NCBI RefSeq assembly: GCF_028473145.1
Contig: NZ_CP092370.1
Span: 1,364,001 to 1,428,000 of the forward strand
Length of the DNA stretch: 64,000 bases
Direction: 5' to 3'
From: Flavobacterium sp. CBA20B-1
GTDB lineage: Bacteria > Bacteroidota > Bacteroidia > Flavobacteriales > Flavobacteriaceae
Part shown: positions 56,705 through 64,000 of the stretch, in pieces
How positions within the stretch are numbered: position 1 is the stretch's first letter
Layout of the letters: the number at the start of each line of letters is the position of its first letter
Program-made: the position numbers and the translations under genes
Notes under the pieces: model-generated
Database searches by the model: none
The model's input: the letters and a program-made list of their open reading frames with translations, nothing else
Told to the model about the DNA's origin: nothing

Positions 56705-57402
56705 CTGCTTCCAGAAATACTAATACTCCCTGAAACGTTTACATGATACTTTTTTAATATTGATATTAAACTATCAGTATTTGTTGTTTTTATATAAACT
56801 TCATCTTCTGATTCGAATTCACCAGCTCCGCTACCTTGATAAAATTCAAATTCATTTCTAAAAAATTCAAGGTGTTCTCTATTGTTTTCAGTTAACCAAT
56901 CTAATTTCAAAGCTTTATTAAGTCGGTTTACTGCTTGTTCCTTTTTCCCAGACAAAGTTTCTAACATTGCGTAATTTACAAGATCATTCAATTCCAATTC
57001 GTTATTGATATTTGCAGGTAATTTTGTTAATGCAAGTGCTTTCTTATAATTTTCAATTGCTTTATTCGTTTGCTTGCTATAATCGTAAAGGTTACCTTTT
57101 GTTTGATAAAAATTCATGGTGTTTTTTTGTTCTGATGGAATTTTATCTAATATTTCAAAGGCTTTATTTAAACTATCCTGTTCAGTATAAATACCAATTA
57201 ACTGATGTCTTACTGAAAAATCTGTCGGATCAATTTCCAAAGCTTTTGCAAGATGTTCTTTTGCCTTTTCAAGATCATTATTCATTCTGTAATCAATTGC
57301 TTTGTTATTCAGTTCAACTGCGAGTTTTTTGTCTGCTTCCGAAATTGATTTTTTACATCCAAGAAATATTAAAGCTAAAAGTAAAATATAATTGTATTTC
57401 AT
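56659..57402 (-). CDS. TPR-repeat lipoprotein, C-terminus apparently frameshifted
   Basis: This has 247 residues from the MKYNYILLLALIFLGC ATG (57402), with a lipobox at FLGC. Tandem TPR units follow: KAIDYRMNNDLEKAKEHLAKALEIDP, FYQTKGNLYDYSKQTNKAIENYKKAL and AVNRLNKALKLD. After SISISGSSLK the frame runs 15 more odd residues to a stop at 56659. The -1 frame from the same point reads on as NDTTELFVSKKYIEAIDKLG and about 20 more natural residues, to a stop at 56585. So either a one-base loss has truncated the gene or a -1 shift is used. The function is unknown. Confidence 0.8.
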   Translation of the reverse strand: MKYNYILLLALIFLGCKKSISEADKKLAVELNNKAIDYRMNNDLEKAKEHLAKALEIDPTDFSVRHQLIGIYTEQDSLNKAFEILDKIPSEQKNTMNFYQTKGNLYDYSKQTNKAIENYKKALALTKLPANINNELELNDLVNYAMLETLSGKKEQAVNRLNKALKLDWLTENNREHLEFFRNEFEFYQGSGAGEFESEDEVYIKTTNTDSLISILKKYHVNVSGSISISGSSLKMIQQNYLFLKNI

Positions 57403-57433
57403 ATTGGTTATCTTAATTAAATTACATCTAAAC

Positions 57434-57466
57434 AACTCTGCCAAAGTTTAAAACTTTGGTAGAGTT
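57434..57466 (-). terminator. Hairpin after nadE
   Basis: AACTCTGCCAAAGTTT pairs with AAACTTTGGTAGAGTT with one G-T pair, 29 nt past the nadE stop. The U-tract on the minus side is poor, so it may act mainly as a 3' end stabiliser. Confidence 0.55.
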
Positions 57467-57494
57467 TTATTTAATAGAGCTAAAAAAAATCCTC

Positions 57495-58301
57495 CTAAAA
57501 CTTTACCTCATCAGTAATTTCACAAACCGGAATCGGGTTCATTTTATGTTGATTGATTGTATGTAAACGCTTGTAAATCTTAAAAACTTCTAATTCACGT
57601 CCTGTTAAATCAGCTTCGGTTTTCCCAGCAGCATCGGCATGCATTGCCGCTTCTAGCTCATCATAATTCGCGCCTAACTGATCTTCGTCTGAACGATCAT
57701 CGCCAAACAAACCATCGGTAGGTTTTGCTTTGATGATATTTTGCGTAATTCCTAAATAAGCTGCCAAAGTTCGCACTTCCGATTTCATTAAATCGGCAAT
57801 CGGACTTAAATCAACCCCGCCATCACCGTATTTTGTAAAAAATCCAACACCAAAATCCTCTACTTTATTTCCTGTTCCGGCTACCAAAAACCCGTTGATT
57901 CCTGCGAAATAATACAAAGTAGTCATGCGTAAACGGGCACGCGTATTGGCTAAAGTTAAATTTTGTAACGTTTGGTTTTCGGTTTTTGGCAAATTATCGC
58001 TCATTAAATCGAAAGTAGGTGTTAAATCAGCAACGGTATCACGTACATTTGGATATAAATCTTTTAAAAAAGCAATATGCTCTTTCCCGCGCGATACCTG
58101 ACTTGCAGCCTGATGTATCGGCATTTCAACACACAACGTAGGCAAGCCGGTTTTAGCACATAAAGTGGAAACCAAAGCAGAATCAATTCCGCCCGAAATT
58201 CCCACCACAAAGCCTTTCACTTTGGCTGTTTCAGCATAGTTTTTTAGCCATTGAACAATATGATTTACTATTTTTTCAGAATTTAATTTTTTATATTCCA
58301 T
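57495..58301 (-). CDS. nadE: NAD synthetase, ammonia-dependent type
   Basis: This 268-residue enzyme amidates deamido-NAD to NAD with ATP and ammonia. The PP-loop SGGIDS lies near residue 36 (VVGISGGIDSALVSTL). LVAGTGNKVEDFGVGFFTKYGDGGVDLSPIADL and KPTDGLFGDDRSDEDQLG complete the active site. There is no glutaminase domain. It is divergent from gldB, a pairing I recall from other gliding flavobacteria. Confidence 0.96.
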   Translation of the reverse strand: MEYKKLNSEKIVNHIVQWLKNYAETAKVKGFVVGISGGIDSALVSTLCAKTGLPTLCVEMPIHQAASQVSRGKEHIAFLKDLYPNVRDTVADLTPTFDLMSDNLPKTENQTLQNLTLANTRARLRMTTLYYFAGINGFLVAGTGNKVEDFGVGFFTKYGDGGVDLSPIADLMKSEVRTLAAYLGITQNIIKAKPTDGLFGDDRSDEDQLGANYDELEAAMHADAAGKTEADLTGRELEVFKIYKRLHTINQHKMNPIPVCEITDEVKF

Positions 58302-58318
58302 TGCAATTTTCGTTTAAG

Positions 58319-58326
58319 TATCTTTG
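58319..58326 (+). promoter_or_regulatory. Promoter -7 box of gldBC
   Basis: TATCTTTG lies 34 nt before the gldB ATG in the 59-bp gap shared with divergent nadE. Confidence 0.6.
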
Positions 58327-58360
58327 TGCATTAAAATTATAAAATCTCATACGTTTTACG

Positions 58361-59320
58361 ATGAAAAATACATTTTATTTATTGTTTTGTTCGTTATTTT
58401 TTGTTGCATGTGAAAAAGAAAATACCGTTCGAGATGAAATTCTCGCTATTCCTGTGGAAGCAAAAATAGAACGTTTCGACCAAGAATTCATGCAAACAAC
58501 ACCAGAAAGTTTTGACCGTTTAAAACAAAAATATCCCTATCTACTAACTGCTAGTACGCCTGATTCGGTTTGGTTTAAAAAGAAAAACGACAGTTTGTTC
58601 GGTGAATTGTATAAAGAAACCCAAGACAAATTTAAAGACGTTTCTGAATTACAAAAAGAACTTTCCCTACTTTTCAAACATATTAAATATTATTTTCCCA
58701 ACGAAAACCCTGGAAAAGTGGTCACGGTATTGTCGGAAGTTGATATAATGAGTCGTGCTATTTACGCCGATTCTATTGCTGTAATTTCTTTGGATACTTA
58801 TTTGGGAAAAGACCATAAATTCTATGTAGATTTTGACAGCTATACCTTAGGCGATTTTGAACCGAACCGAATTGTGGTGGATTTAGCAGAACATTTTGCC
58901 GCTCAAAAAATAGCTGCACCACAAGAACGCACCTTTATCAGTCAAATGATTTATTGGGGAAAAATTATGTATTTTAAAGAACAATTGTTGCCAGAAGTGA
59001 ACGATGCTTTAAAAATGAATTACACCCCAGAACAAATGCAGTGGATACAAGCAAACGAAGCCCAAGTGTGGAAATATTTTGTAGAAAGTAAATATTTATA
59101 TGACAACGATGTGAAACTCATTGCACGGTTTATTCAGCGAGCACCATTTTCTAAGTTTTATTTAGAACTAGACCAAGAATCGCCAGGTAGTGTGGGTGTA
59201 TATATTGGCTGGCAAATTGTGCGTTCGTATATGAAAAATAATAATGTAACTTTGCAAGAATTGGCATTGAAAGATGCTAAAACCATTTTCGACGAATCTA
59301 AATATAAACCTAAAAAATAA
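58361..59320 (+). CDS. gldB: Gliding motility lipoprotein GldB
   Basis: This has 319 residues. The lipoprotein signal ends FFVACEKE (Cys17). The body matches GldB, with IERFDQEFMQTTPE, FPNENPGKVVTVLSEVDIMSRAIY and the C-terminal SPGSVGVYIGWQIVRSYMKNN. GldB is required for gliding in Flavobacterium johnsoniae and belongs to the gliding and type IX secretion gene set. Its stop overlaps the gldC start by one base (TAATG). Confidence 0.95.
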   Translation: MKNTFYLLFCSLFFVACEKENTVRDEILAIPVEAKIERFDQEFMQTTPESFDRLKQKYPYLLTASTPDSVWFKKKNDSLFGELYKETQDKFKDVSELQKELSLLFKHIKYYFPNENPGKVVTVLSEVDIMSRAIYADSIAVISLDTYLGKDHKFYVDFDSYTLGDFEPNRIVVDLAEHFAAQKIAAPQERTFISQMIYWGKIMYFKEQLLPEVNDALKMNYTPEQMQWIQANEAQVWKYFVESKYLYDNDVKLIARFIQRAPFSKFYLELDQESPGSVGVYIGWQIVRSYMKNNNVTLQELALKDAKTIFDESKYKPKK

Positions 59321-59655
59321 TGGCAAACAACACCTCTGAAATTAAAATAAACATCACGGTTGATGAAAATAAAGTTCCCGAAGACATCCGTTGGACTGCG
59401 AACGATGGCGGCATAGCAAACGAACAAGCAAAGGCAATGCTTTTATCAATCTGGGATAGTAAAGTGCAGGAAACACTGCGTATTGATTTATGGACAAAAG
59501 AAATGCCTGTTGATGAAATGAAAGTGTTTTTTCATCAAACTTTAGTGGCAATGGCAGATACGTTTGAACGTGCAACCGACGACAAAAAAATGAGCGATAC
59601 CATGCGCGATTTCTGTGCGTATTTCGCAGAAAAATTAGAACTTCATAAAAAGTAA
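59320..59655 (+). CDS. gldC: Gliding motility protein GldC
   Basis: This 111-residue cytoplasmic-type protein begins MANNTSEIKINITVDENKVPEDIRW and contains EQAKAMLLSIWDSKVQETLRIDLWTKEMPVDEMK, all typical of GldC. GldC improves gliding efficiency and may assist GldB. It is translationally coupled to gldB. Confidence 0.95.
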   Translation: MANNTSEIKINITVDENKVPEDIRWTANDGGIANEQAKAMLLSIWDSKVQETLRIDLWTKEMPVDEMKVFFHQTLVAMADTFERATDDKKMSDTMRDFCAYFAEKLELHKK

Positions 59656-59672
59656 GATCCATAGAAGCAATT

Positions 59673-59960
59673 ATGAAAAAACCGGCTTTTAAAATGAAAC
59701 TTTCGCTGATTGTTTTCATAATAAGCTTATTTACAACTATTTATTGGCTAATTGCGTTTAACATAAACGTTTACGGCTACGCATTTACAGGAGCTATTTT
59801 TGATCTAACTTCTTTTTTGCTAATGATTAGTTTATACACGTTGCCTTTTTTAATAATTGCACTAATTTTTCGTTTAAAACAAAGAACTCCTAAATTACAT
59901 TTTGTTAGTTTAGCACTTCTTTTATTTATGCTGATTTTGATATTTACTGTTTATCAGTAG
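59673..59960 (+). CDS. Small hypothetical three-helix membrane protein
   Basis: This 95-residue protein has hydrophobic segments at about 10-30, 39-65 and 74-94, and almost no soluble part. It starts 17 nt after gldC, so it is probably in the same transcript. I do not recognise a family. A role in gliding is only suggested by position. Confidence 0.7.
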   Translation: MKKPAFKMKLSLIVFIISLFTTIYWLIAFNINVYGYAFTGAIFDLTSFLLMISLYTLPFLIIALIFRLKQRTPKLHFVSLALLLFMLILIFTVYQ

Positions 59961-60012
59961 AATTTTACTTTTTTTATAAAACACTTCAATTTTCGGGTAA
60001 AAATAACTTTGT

Positions 60013-60020
60013 ATCTTTGC
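60013..60020 (+). promoter_or_regulatory. Promoter -7 box of rpe
   Basis: TATCTTTG lies about 17 nt before the rpe ATG. Confidence 0.55.
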
Positions 60021-60036
60021 ACAAACAACACACACA

Positions 60037-60699
60037 ATGAGAAATACACTAATTGCTCCTTCGGTTTTGGCTGCCGATTTTGCAAACTTACAACGCGATG
60101 TTGAAATGATTAACAACAGCGCGGCCGACTGGTTTCATATTGATATTATGGACGGCGTTTTTGTTCCAAACATTTCCTTTGGTATGCCGGTTTTGGCTGC
60201 TATCAACAAATATGCTAAAAAAACAATCGATGTACATTTAATGATTGTAGATCCAGACCGATACATTGAAACTTTTAAAAATTTAGGTGCCGATGTGCTA
60301 ACGGTTCATTATGAAGCCTGCACGCACCTTCATCGTTCGTTGCAAGCGATTAAAGCAGCGGGCATGAAAGCGGGGGTAGCTATTAACCCACACACCAATG
60401 TGGCTTTATTAGAAGACGTGATCAACGATATAGATTTAGTTTGTATCATGAGCGTGAACCCAGGTTTTGGCGGGCAATCGTTTATTGAAAATACGTATAA
60501 AAAAGTGCAGCAACTTAAAGAGCTTATTGTTAAAAACAATGCCAGAACTTTAATAGAAATCGATGGTGGTGTAACCGACAAAAACGCTGCAGATTTAGTA
60601 AAAGCAGGCGCCGATGTTTTAGTTGCCGGCAGTTTTGTGTTTAATGCCCAAGACCCTATTGCAACAATAGAGAATTTAAAAAACATTACAAGTATATAA
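60037..60699 (+). CDS. rpe: Ribulose-phosphate 3-epimerase
   Basis: This 220-residue TIM-barrel enzyme interconverts ribulose-5-phosphate and xylulose-5-phosphate in the pentose phosphate pathway. Motifs are LIAPSVLAADFANL, WFHIDIMDGVFVPNISFG, VHLMIVDP, SVNPGFGGQSFI and EIDGGV, carrying the metal ligands and catalytic Asp residues. It is a single-gene unit with its own promoter and a strong terminator. Confidence 0.97.
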   Translation: MRNTLIAPSVLAADFANLQRDVEMINNSAADWFHIDIMDGVFVPNISFGMPVLAAINKYAKKTIDVHLMIVDPDRYIETFKNLGADVLTVHYEACTHLHRSLQAIKAAGMKAGVAINPHTNVALLEDVINDIDLVCIMSVNPGFGGQSFIENTYKKVQQLKELIVKNNARTLIEIDGGVTDKNAADLVKAGADVLVAGSFVFNAQDPIATIENLKNITSI

Positions 60700-60734
60700 C
60701 AAAAAGACTTCCAAAAAACGGAAGTCTTTTTGTT
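60698..60734 (+). terminator. Terminator after rpe
   Basis: A 15-bp perfect stem, AACAAAAAGACTTCC/GGAAGTCTTTTTGTT, with a 7-nt loop overlaps the rpe stop codon. The T-run is inside the 3' arm. Confidence 0.93.
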
Positions 60735-60801
60735 AGCACATACATAAACTTTTGTTAATTTTTTTATTATATTTGACATATAAACCTTAAAAATTAACAT
60801 A

Positions 60802-61740
60802 ATGAAAAAGTTTATTTTAACCTTACTAATACTTGTGCCTTTTGCAATAAAGGCGCAAGTTACATTGATACCCGATCAAAATTTTGAAAATTATTTGGTA
60901 CATTGGGGATATGATAGCGATGGATTGATAAATGGACAGATTTTAACTAGTGACGCACTAACAGTTACCGAATTAGATTTTATAAACAAAAGCCCCAATA
61001 ATATTTCATGGATTGATTTAGATGGATTTAATGATTTTGCTAATTTAGAGATACTTAAAGTTCAATACGGGGCCACAAACATAAGTTTTGCGAATTTATC
61101 AAATCTAAAAAATATATATTTAGATAACTGTGACCTAACTTCTTTTGATGCAACACCTTTAAGTTCTTTAGAAGAATTGATACTTGAATGCTCAAGCCTA
61201 GATGTTCCACCAAGAGAAATTCGAGAATTAGATTTTAGCAACAGCCCTAATTTTAACTACCTCAACGTACGAGAATTAAGCTATTTAGAACGAATTAGTT
61301 TGCGAAACAACCAAGCTAGCTCCGTGTCCATTATTTTGTATGGAGGTGCAGATCCGAACCTATGTATCGAAGTTGATAACCCTTTAGATGCAACAAACAA
61401 TTTGCCACCATATAATAATTGGTCCATTACATGGGATGGTGTACATGACTATACTAATTTCTATTTCAGCGATTTGTGTACATTAAGCTTAGAAAAATTT
61501 GTAAATGAAAATTTCAAAATATACCCAAATCCAGCAACCGATTATGTGGCAGTTGAACAAAAAACAACCGATGGTGTCCATCTGCAAGCTGTTCAAATTT
61601 TAGATAGTTCCGGCAAATTGGTGCGTTCTGTAAAAGGAAATTTTGACTCTATCAATGTATCAAACCTTAATAAAGGCGTGTATCTTTTTGTGATACAAAC
61701 CGATAAAGGCAACAAAGCAGAAAAAATCATTGTTCAATAA
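60802..61740 (+). CDS. Secreted leucine-rich-repeat-like protein with type IX sorting domain
   Basis: This has 312 residues. A signal peptide ends near IKAQ, and the VTLIPDQNFENYLV opening is common to this class. Irregular leucine-rich repeats span about 60-190 (FANLEILKVQYGATNISFANLSNLKNIYLDNCDLTSFDA). A type A sorting domain follows (FKIYPNPATDYVAVEQ to KAEKIIVQ), so it should be exported by the type IX system and anchored or released at the surface. The function is unknown. Confidence 0.9.
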   Translation: MKKFILTLLILVPFAIKAQVTLIPDQNFENYLVHWGYDSDGLINGQILTSDALTVTELDFINKSPNNISWIDLDGFNDFANLEILKVQYGATNISFANLSNLKNIYLDNCDLTSFDATPLSSLEELILECSSLDVPPREIRELDFSNSPNFNYLNVRELSYLERISLRNNQASSVSIILYGGADPNLCIEVDNPLDATNNLPPYNNWSITWDGVHDYTNFYFSDLCTLSLEKFVNENFKIYPNPATDYVAVEQKTTDGVHLQAVQILDSSGKLVRSVKGNFDSINVSNLNKGVYLFVIQTDKGNKAEKIIVQ

Positions 61741-61746
61741 ACTAAA

Positions 61747-61769
61747 AAGACTTCCTATTCGGAAGTCTT
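61747..61769. terminator. Bidirectional terminator between the LRR gene and the TonB receptor gene
   Basis: AAGACTTCC/GGAAGTCTT (9 bp, TATTC loop) with CTTTTTT after it on the plus side overlaps the last codons of the minus-strand receptor gene. The stem core is the same as in the rpe terminator 1 kb upstream. Confidence 0.85.
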
Positions 61770-63644
61770 CTTTTTTAAATTAAATCGGTAATTCACACCC
61801 AATTGGATCCAGCGGCTTGGCATGGGCACTGCTGCCACTTCTTTATACAAACTATTGAATAAATTGGTTGCTTGCGTATATACCTGAAATGAAGGAAATT
61901 CATACATCAATCGTAAATCTGAAACAATATAACCATTGTTTAATTCACGTTTTATATATCGGTTTTGAAACTGAATGCTTACCTCATCTATCGTATAATT
62001 GATTCCTGCTATTGCTTGATATTTTAAACTTTCAATGGTATATTTTGAAATGATTTCACTCGCAGAATCTTCTTTCTTCGGACTTAAATATTGATAACTT
62101 ACGGAGTAACCTAATTTTTGATTGGTTGCAATCTGAATATCGTGATTGTATCGCACATTCAATCCACGCATGATTTGATTTCCTAAATTTTGTGGTTGGT
62201 AAGGAACATCGGTTGATATCCGAGTCCAATCGATAAAATCAGAAATATTTCGCTCAAAAACACTCGCAACAAAACGTCTATTGGCTTTGGTATAGTTCAC
62301 CCCAACTTCATATTGCCAAGCTGCTTCGGGTTTTAAATCAGGATTTCCAATATTTCCCGGTCTTTGATTCACATACAAATCTGTAAACGACGGAATACGC
62401 TGACTACTGCCAATACTAGCCTGAACTTTCCAATCGTTATTCAACAAATAAGCTACATCGGCACCCGGATACCACTGAAAACCGTAATCGGTATTATAAT
62501 TCCAGTAAGCACCTACATTCACTAATAATTTTTCGAAAAAAGTATTTTTATACTCGGCAAACCAACCATGATTTTTACGATCGTGCTCGCCAATGTTGGA
62601 ACTATTTATGTCTTCTAATCGCAACTCATAACCTGCTCCAAAATCTCCAATATTTGTGGTATAAACTCCGTTCAATTCAAACATAAACGCATTGGAATAG
62701 TGCAAGGAACGGGCTTTGCTTAAATCGTTTCGGTAAAAACGGTAATCGTCTTCGTTGTAGCGGTTGCTAATGCGCGGTTTAATGGTTAAATTATCGGTAA
62801 TTCTATGATTACTACCCACACTCAATAGTAAAGTCTGCACCACTTCATACGATTCCTTATCATGCGGTGCAGCGTAATATCCGTTGGCTCCAAATTCGTT
62901 ATCCAAATAACCACTCATCCAGTTTACCGAATTATTATCGTTCAAGGCAACATTTCCCTGATACATGGTTTTTAGATTTTTAGCAGCCGTATTGTAACGT
63001 TGTCCGTTGGTTTCTTCCTTGGCAATACTTAGTAAATGATGTACTTTTCCGGTATTGATACCAGCTGTTGCCTGCAAACCACCACCTGCATAAATTCCGT
63101 TGCCATCTCCTTCTTCTTTGCTTTTAAACGAACTACCACCATAAGCATGCAGTTGCACAAAATCATTGGTTTGGGTTTTTGTAACGATATTCACCGCTCC
63201 GGTTAAGGCATTGATACCGTAAATTCTGGCCGCTGGTCCTTTTAATACTTCAATGCGTTCAATCGCATCCAAAGGAATAGGCAAATTCATAGAGTGGTGT
63301 GCCGTTTGTGCATCGCCCATTTTAACGCCGTTCCAAAGTACCATTGTTTGTTCGAACGATCCACCGTCGATACTGATATCTGCTTGTGAACCAAACGGAC
63401 CGCGCTGACGAATATCCACTCCACTTACATAACTTAACACTTCATTTATCGATGAAACCGGCAGTTTTTTGATATCTTCTTTTGTTATAACCTGAATATT
63501 TCGGGTTGATTGTTGAAAAGGTATCTGCATGCGGTTTTCGTAAATAATCAGTTCATCTAATTCGTCAATAGTATCATTTGCAACTTGGGCTTTACCAATA
63601 AATGGAAAACTACAAAGTGCCAACAATAGGTATTTATTTTTCAT
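61755..63644 (-). CDS. TonB-dependent outer-membrane receptor
   Basis: This has 629 residues from the MKNKYLLLALCSFP ATG (63644). The frame continues 132 nt upstream, but that stretch covers the divergent regulator start. A signal peptide ends near IGKAQ. A TonB-box region (DELDELIIYENR) and a plug follow with EVLSYVSGVDIRQRGPFGSQADISIDGG and RIYGINALTGAVNIVTK. The barrel has YEVGVNYTKANRRFVASVF and ends LGVNYRFNLKKKTSE. It resembles BtuB-like receptors, but the substrate is not shown. It is divergent from a GntR/MocR-type regulator. Confidence 0.88.
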   Translation of the reverse strand: MKNKYLLLALCSFPFIGKAQVANDTIDELDELIIYENRMQIPFQQSTRNIQVITKEDIKKLPVSSINEVLSYVSGVDIRQRGPFGSQADISIDGGSFEQTMVLWNGVKMGDAQTAHHSMNLPIPLDAIERIEVLKGPAARIYGINALTGAVNIVTKTQTNDFVQLHAYGGSSFKSKEEGDGNGIYAGGGLQATAGINTGKVHHLLSIAKEETNGQRYNTAAKNLKTMYQGNVALNDNNSVNWMSGYLDNEFGANGYYAAPHDKESYEVVQTLLLSVGSNHRITDNLTIKPRISNRYNEDDYRFYRNDLSKARSLHYSNAFMFELNGVYTTNIGDFGAGYELRLEDINSSNIGEHDRKNHGWFAEYKNTFFEKLLVNVGAYWNYNTDYGFQWYPGADVAYLLNNDWKVQASIGSSQRIPSFTDLYVNQRPGNIGNPDLKPEAAWQYEVGVNYTKANRRFVASVFERNISDFIDWTRISTDVPYQPQNLGNQIMRGLNVRYNHDIQIATNQKLGYSVSYQYLSPKKEDSASEIISKYTIESLKYQAIAGINYTIDEVSIQFQNRYIKRELNNGYIVSDLRLMYEFPSFQVYTQATNLFNSLYKEVAAVPMPSRWIQLGVNYRFNLKKKTSE

Positions 63645-63698
63645 TTGTATAGATTTAATAAAAAGTGGTGCAAAATTCGTAACTTGCCAGCCGACTGA

Positions 63699-63736
63699 AA
63701 TAGTCCGGTAGAAACACAATGAATAGTCCGGTAGAA
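63699..63736. repeat. 15-bp direct repeat across the regulator start codon, operator candidate
   Basis: AATAGTCCGGTAGAA occurs at 63699-63713 and again at 63722-63736, a 23-bp period, one copy on each side of the ATG at 63719. A partial inverted half, GACT, sits at 63694-63697 before AGTC. This looks like an autoregulatory binding site for the GntR-type regulator that it flanks. Confidence 0.6.
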
Positions 63737-64000
63737 GAAATAATACAAAAAGCAGTATCAATAGATAGAAAAGCATCGGTTGCGGTTTATATACAAATTG
63801 CCCAACACATTATTAATGCAGTGCAGCGTGGTTATTTTTCGGTTGGAACTTTATTACCCGGAACCAGAAGTTTAAGTAGGTTACTAAAAATTCACCGTAA
63901 TACAGCGGTTGCAGTTTATGACGAATTGGCTTCGCAAGGTTGGGTTGAAATTATTGCTAATAAGGGTACTTTTGTTTTAGAAAAAAAGCATTCACATCCC
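63719..64000 (+). CDS. GntR-type regulator N-terminus, probably MocR/PdxR family (cut by window end)
   Basis: The frame is open from the ATG at 63719 to the window edge, 94 residues. It has the GntR winged helix: VAVYIQIAQHIINAVQRGYF, VGTLLPGTRSLSRLLKIHRNT and VAVYDELASQGWVEIIANKGTFV. The SRLLKIHRNTAVAVYDELASQGW form is typical of MocR proteins, which carry a C-terminal aminotransferase-like PLP domain, outside this window. It is divergent from the TonB receptor gene with 74 bp between them. Confidence 0.8.
   Translation, partial: MNSPVEEIIQKAVSIDRKASVAVYIQIAQHIINAVQRGYFSVGTLLPGTRSLSRLLKIHRNTAVAVYDELASQGWVEIIANKGTFVLEKKHSHP

Noticed and set aside
60330..60800. 156-residue minus-strand frame across the end of rpe
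   Set aside because: It reads through the antisense of rpe and the rpe terminator hairpin; composition is not protein-like.
63645..63776. Upstream extension of the TonB receptor frame by 44 residues
   Set aside because: It would run through the divergent regulator start and place a hydrophobic stretch before a complete signal peptide.

Overview
The window is AT-rich chromosomal DNA from a member of the Bacteroidota, almost certainly a Flavobacteriaceae (Flavobacterium/Myroides-like). The evidence is TAnnTTTG-type -7 promoter boxes, a near absence of Shine-Dalgarno sequences except a perfect one before rpsU, gldB/gldC gliding genes, a SusC/SusD pair, type IX secretion sorting domains, a MurF-Alr fusion, and strongly flavobacterial RpoB, RpoC and DnaG sequences. 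The genus is inference. There are no rRNA genes, CRISPR arrays, insertion sequences or phage genes.

Layout. 1-6068 (minus): most of a giant secreted, repeat-rich surface protein whose C-terminus lies outside the window. 6281-21072 (minus): a long information-processing block, in transcription order rpsU, xer, hpf, tRNA-Thr(UGU), tRNA-Tyr, tRNA-Thr(GGU), tuf, tRNA-Trp, secE, nusG, rplK, rplA, rplJ, rplL, rpoB, rpoC, with large hairpins in the rplL-rpoB and rpoB-rpoC gaps. 21146-35734 (minus): two small membrane proteins, an acyl-CoA dehydrogenase, a helix-hairpin-helix protein with DUF2851, a CBS-domain cysteine synthase-like enzyme, a porin-like protein, a SusC/SusD pair and a secreted subtilase. 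35839-44424: scattered housekeeping genes (rnhB, lipB, lysS, tyrS, pyrC, a GT2 glycosyltransferase, DUF4271, hemD). 44533-48824: a DUF4476 protein, then a His-rich exported protein, a ZnuD-like TonB receptor and a DUF4625 lipoprotein that look like a metal-uptake group. 48935-54260: mscL, murF-alr, and a sulfur module (TauE/SafE permease plus MBL-double rhodanese protein). 54261-64000: a 364-bp gap holding a long-range inverted repeat, dnaG with a zinc-less CHC2 domain, a TPR lipoprotein with an apparent -1 frameshift, nadE, gldB-gldC, rpe, a T9SS LRR protein, and a TonB receptor divergent from a GntR/MocR-type regulator cut by the window end.

Most of the window is conserved core genome and I found no clearly new defence or mobile system. 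The points most worth a second look are the -1 frameshift at a T-TTA-AAA heptamer near 56700, the inverted-repeat element at 54334-54490, the rpsU Shine-Dalgarno sequence with a terminator abutting the next start codon, the His-rich/ZnuD-like/DUF4625 locus, the operator-like direct repeat at the MocR start, and promoter boxes so close to start codons that leaderless mRNAs are predicted.
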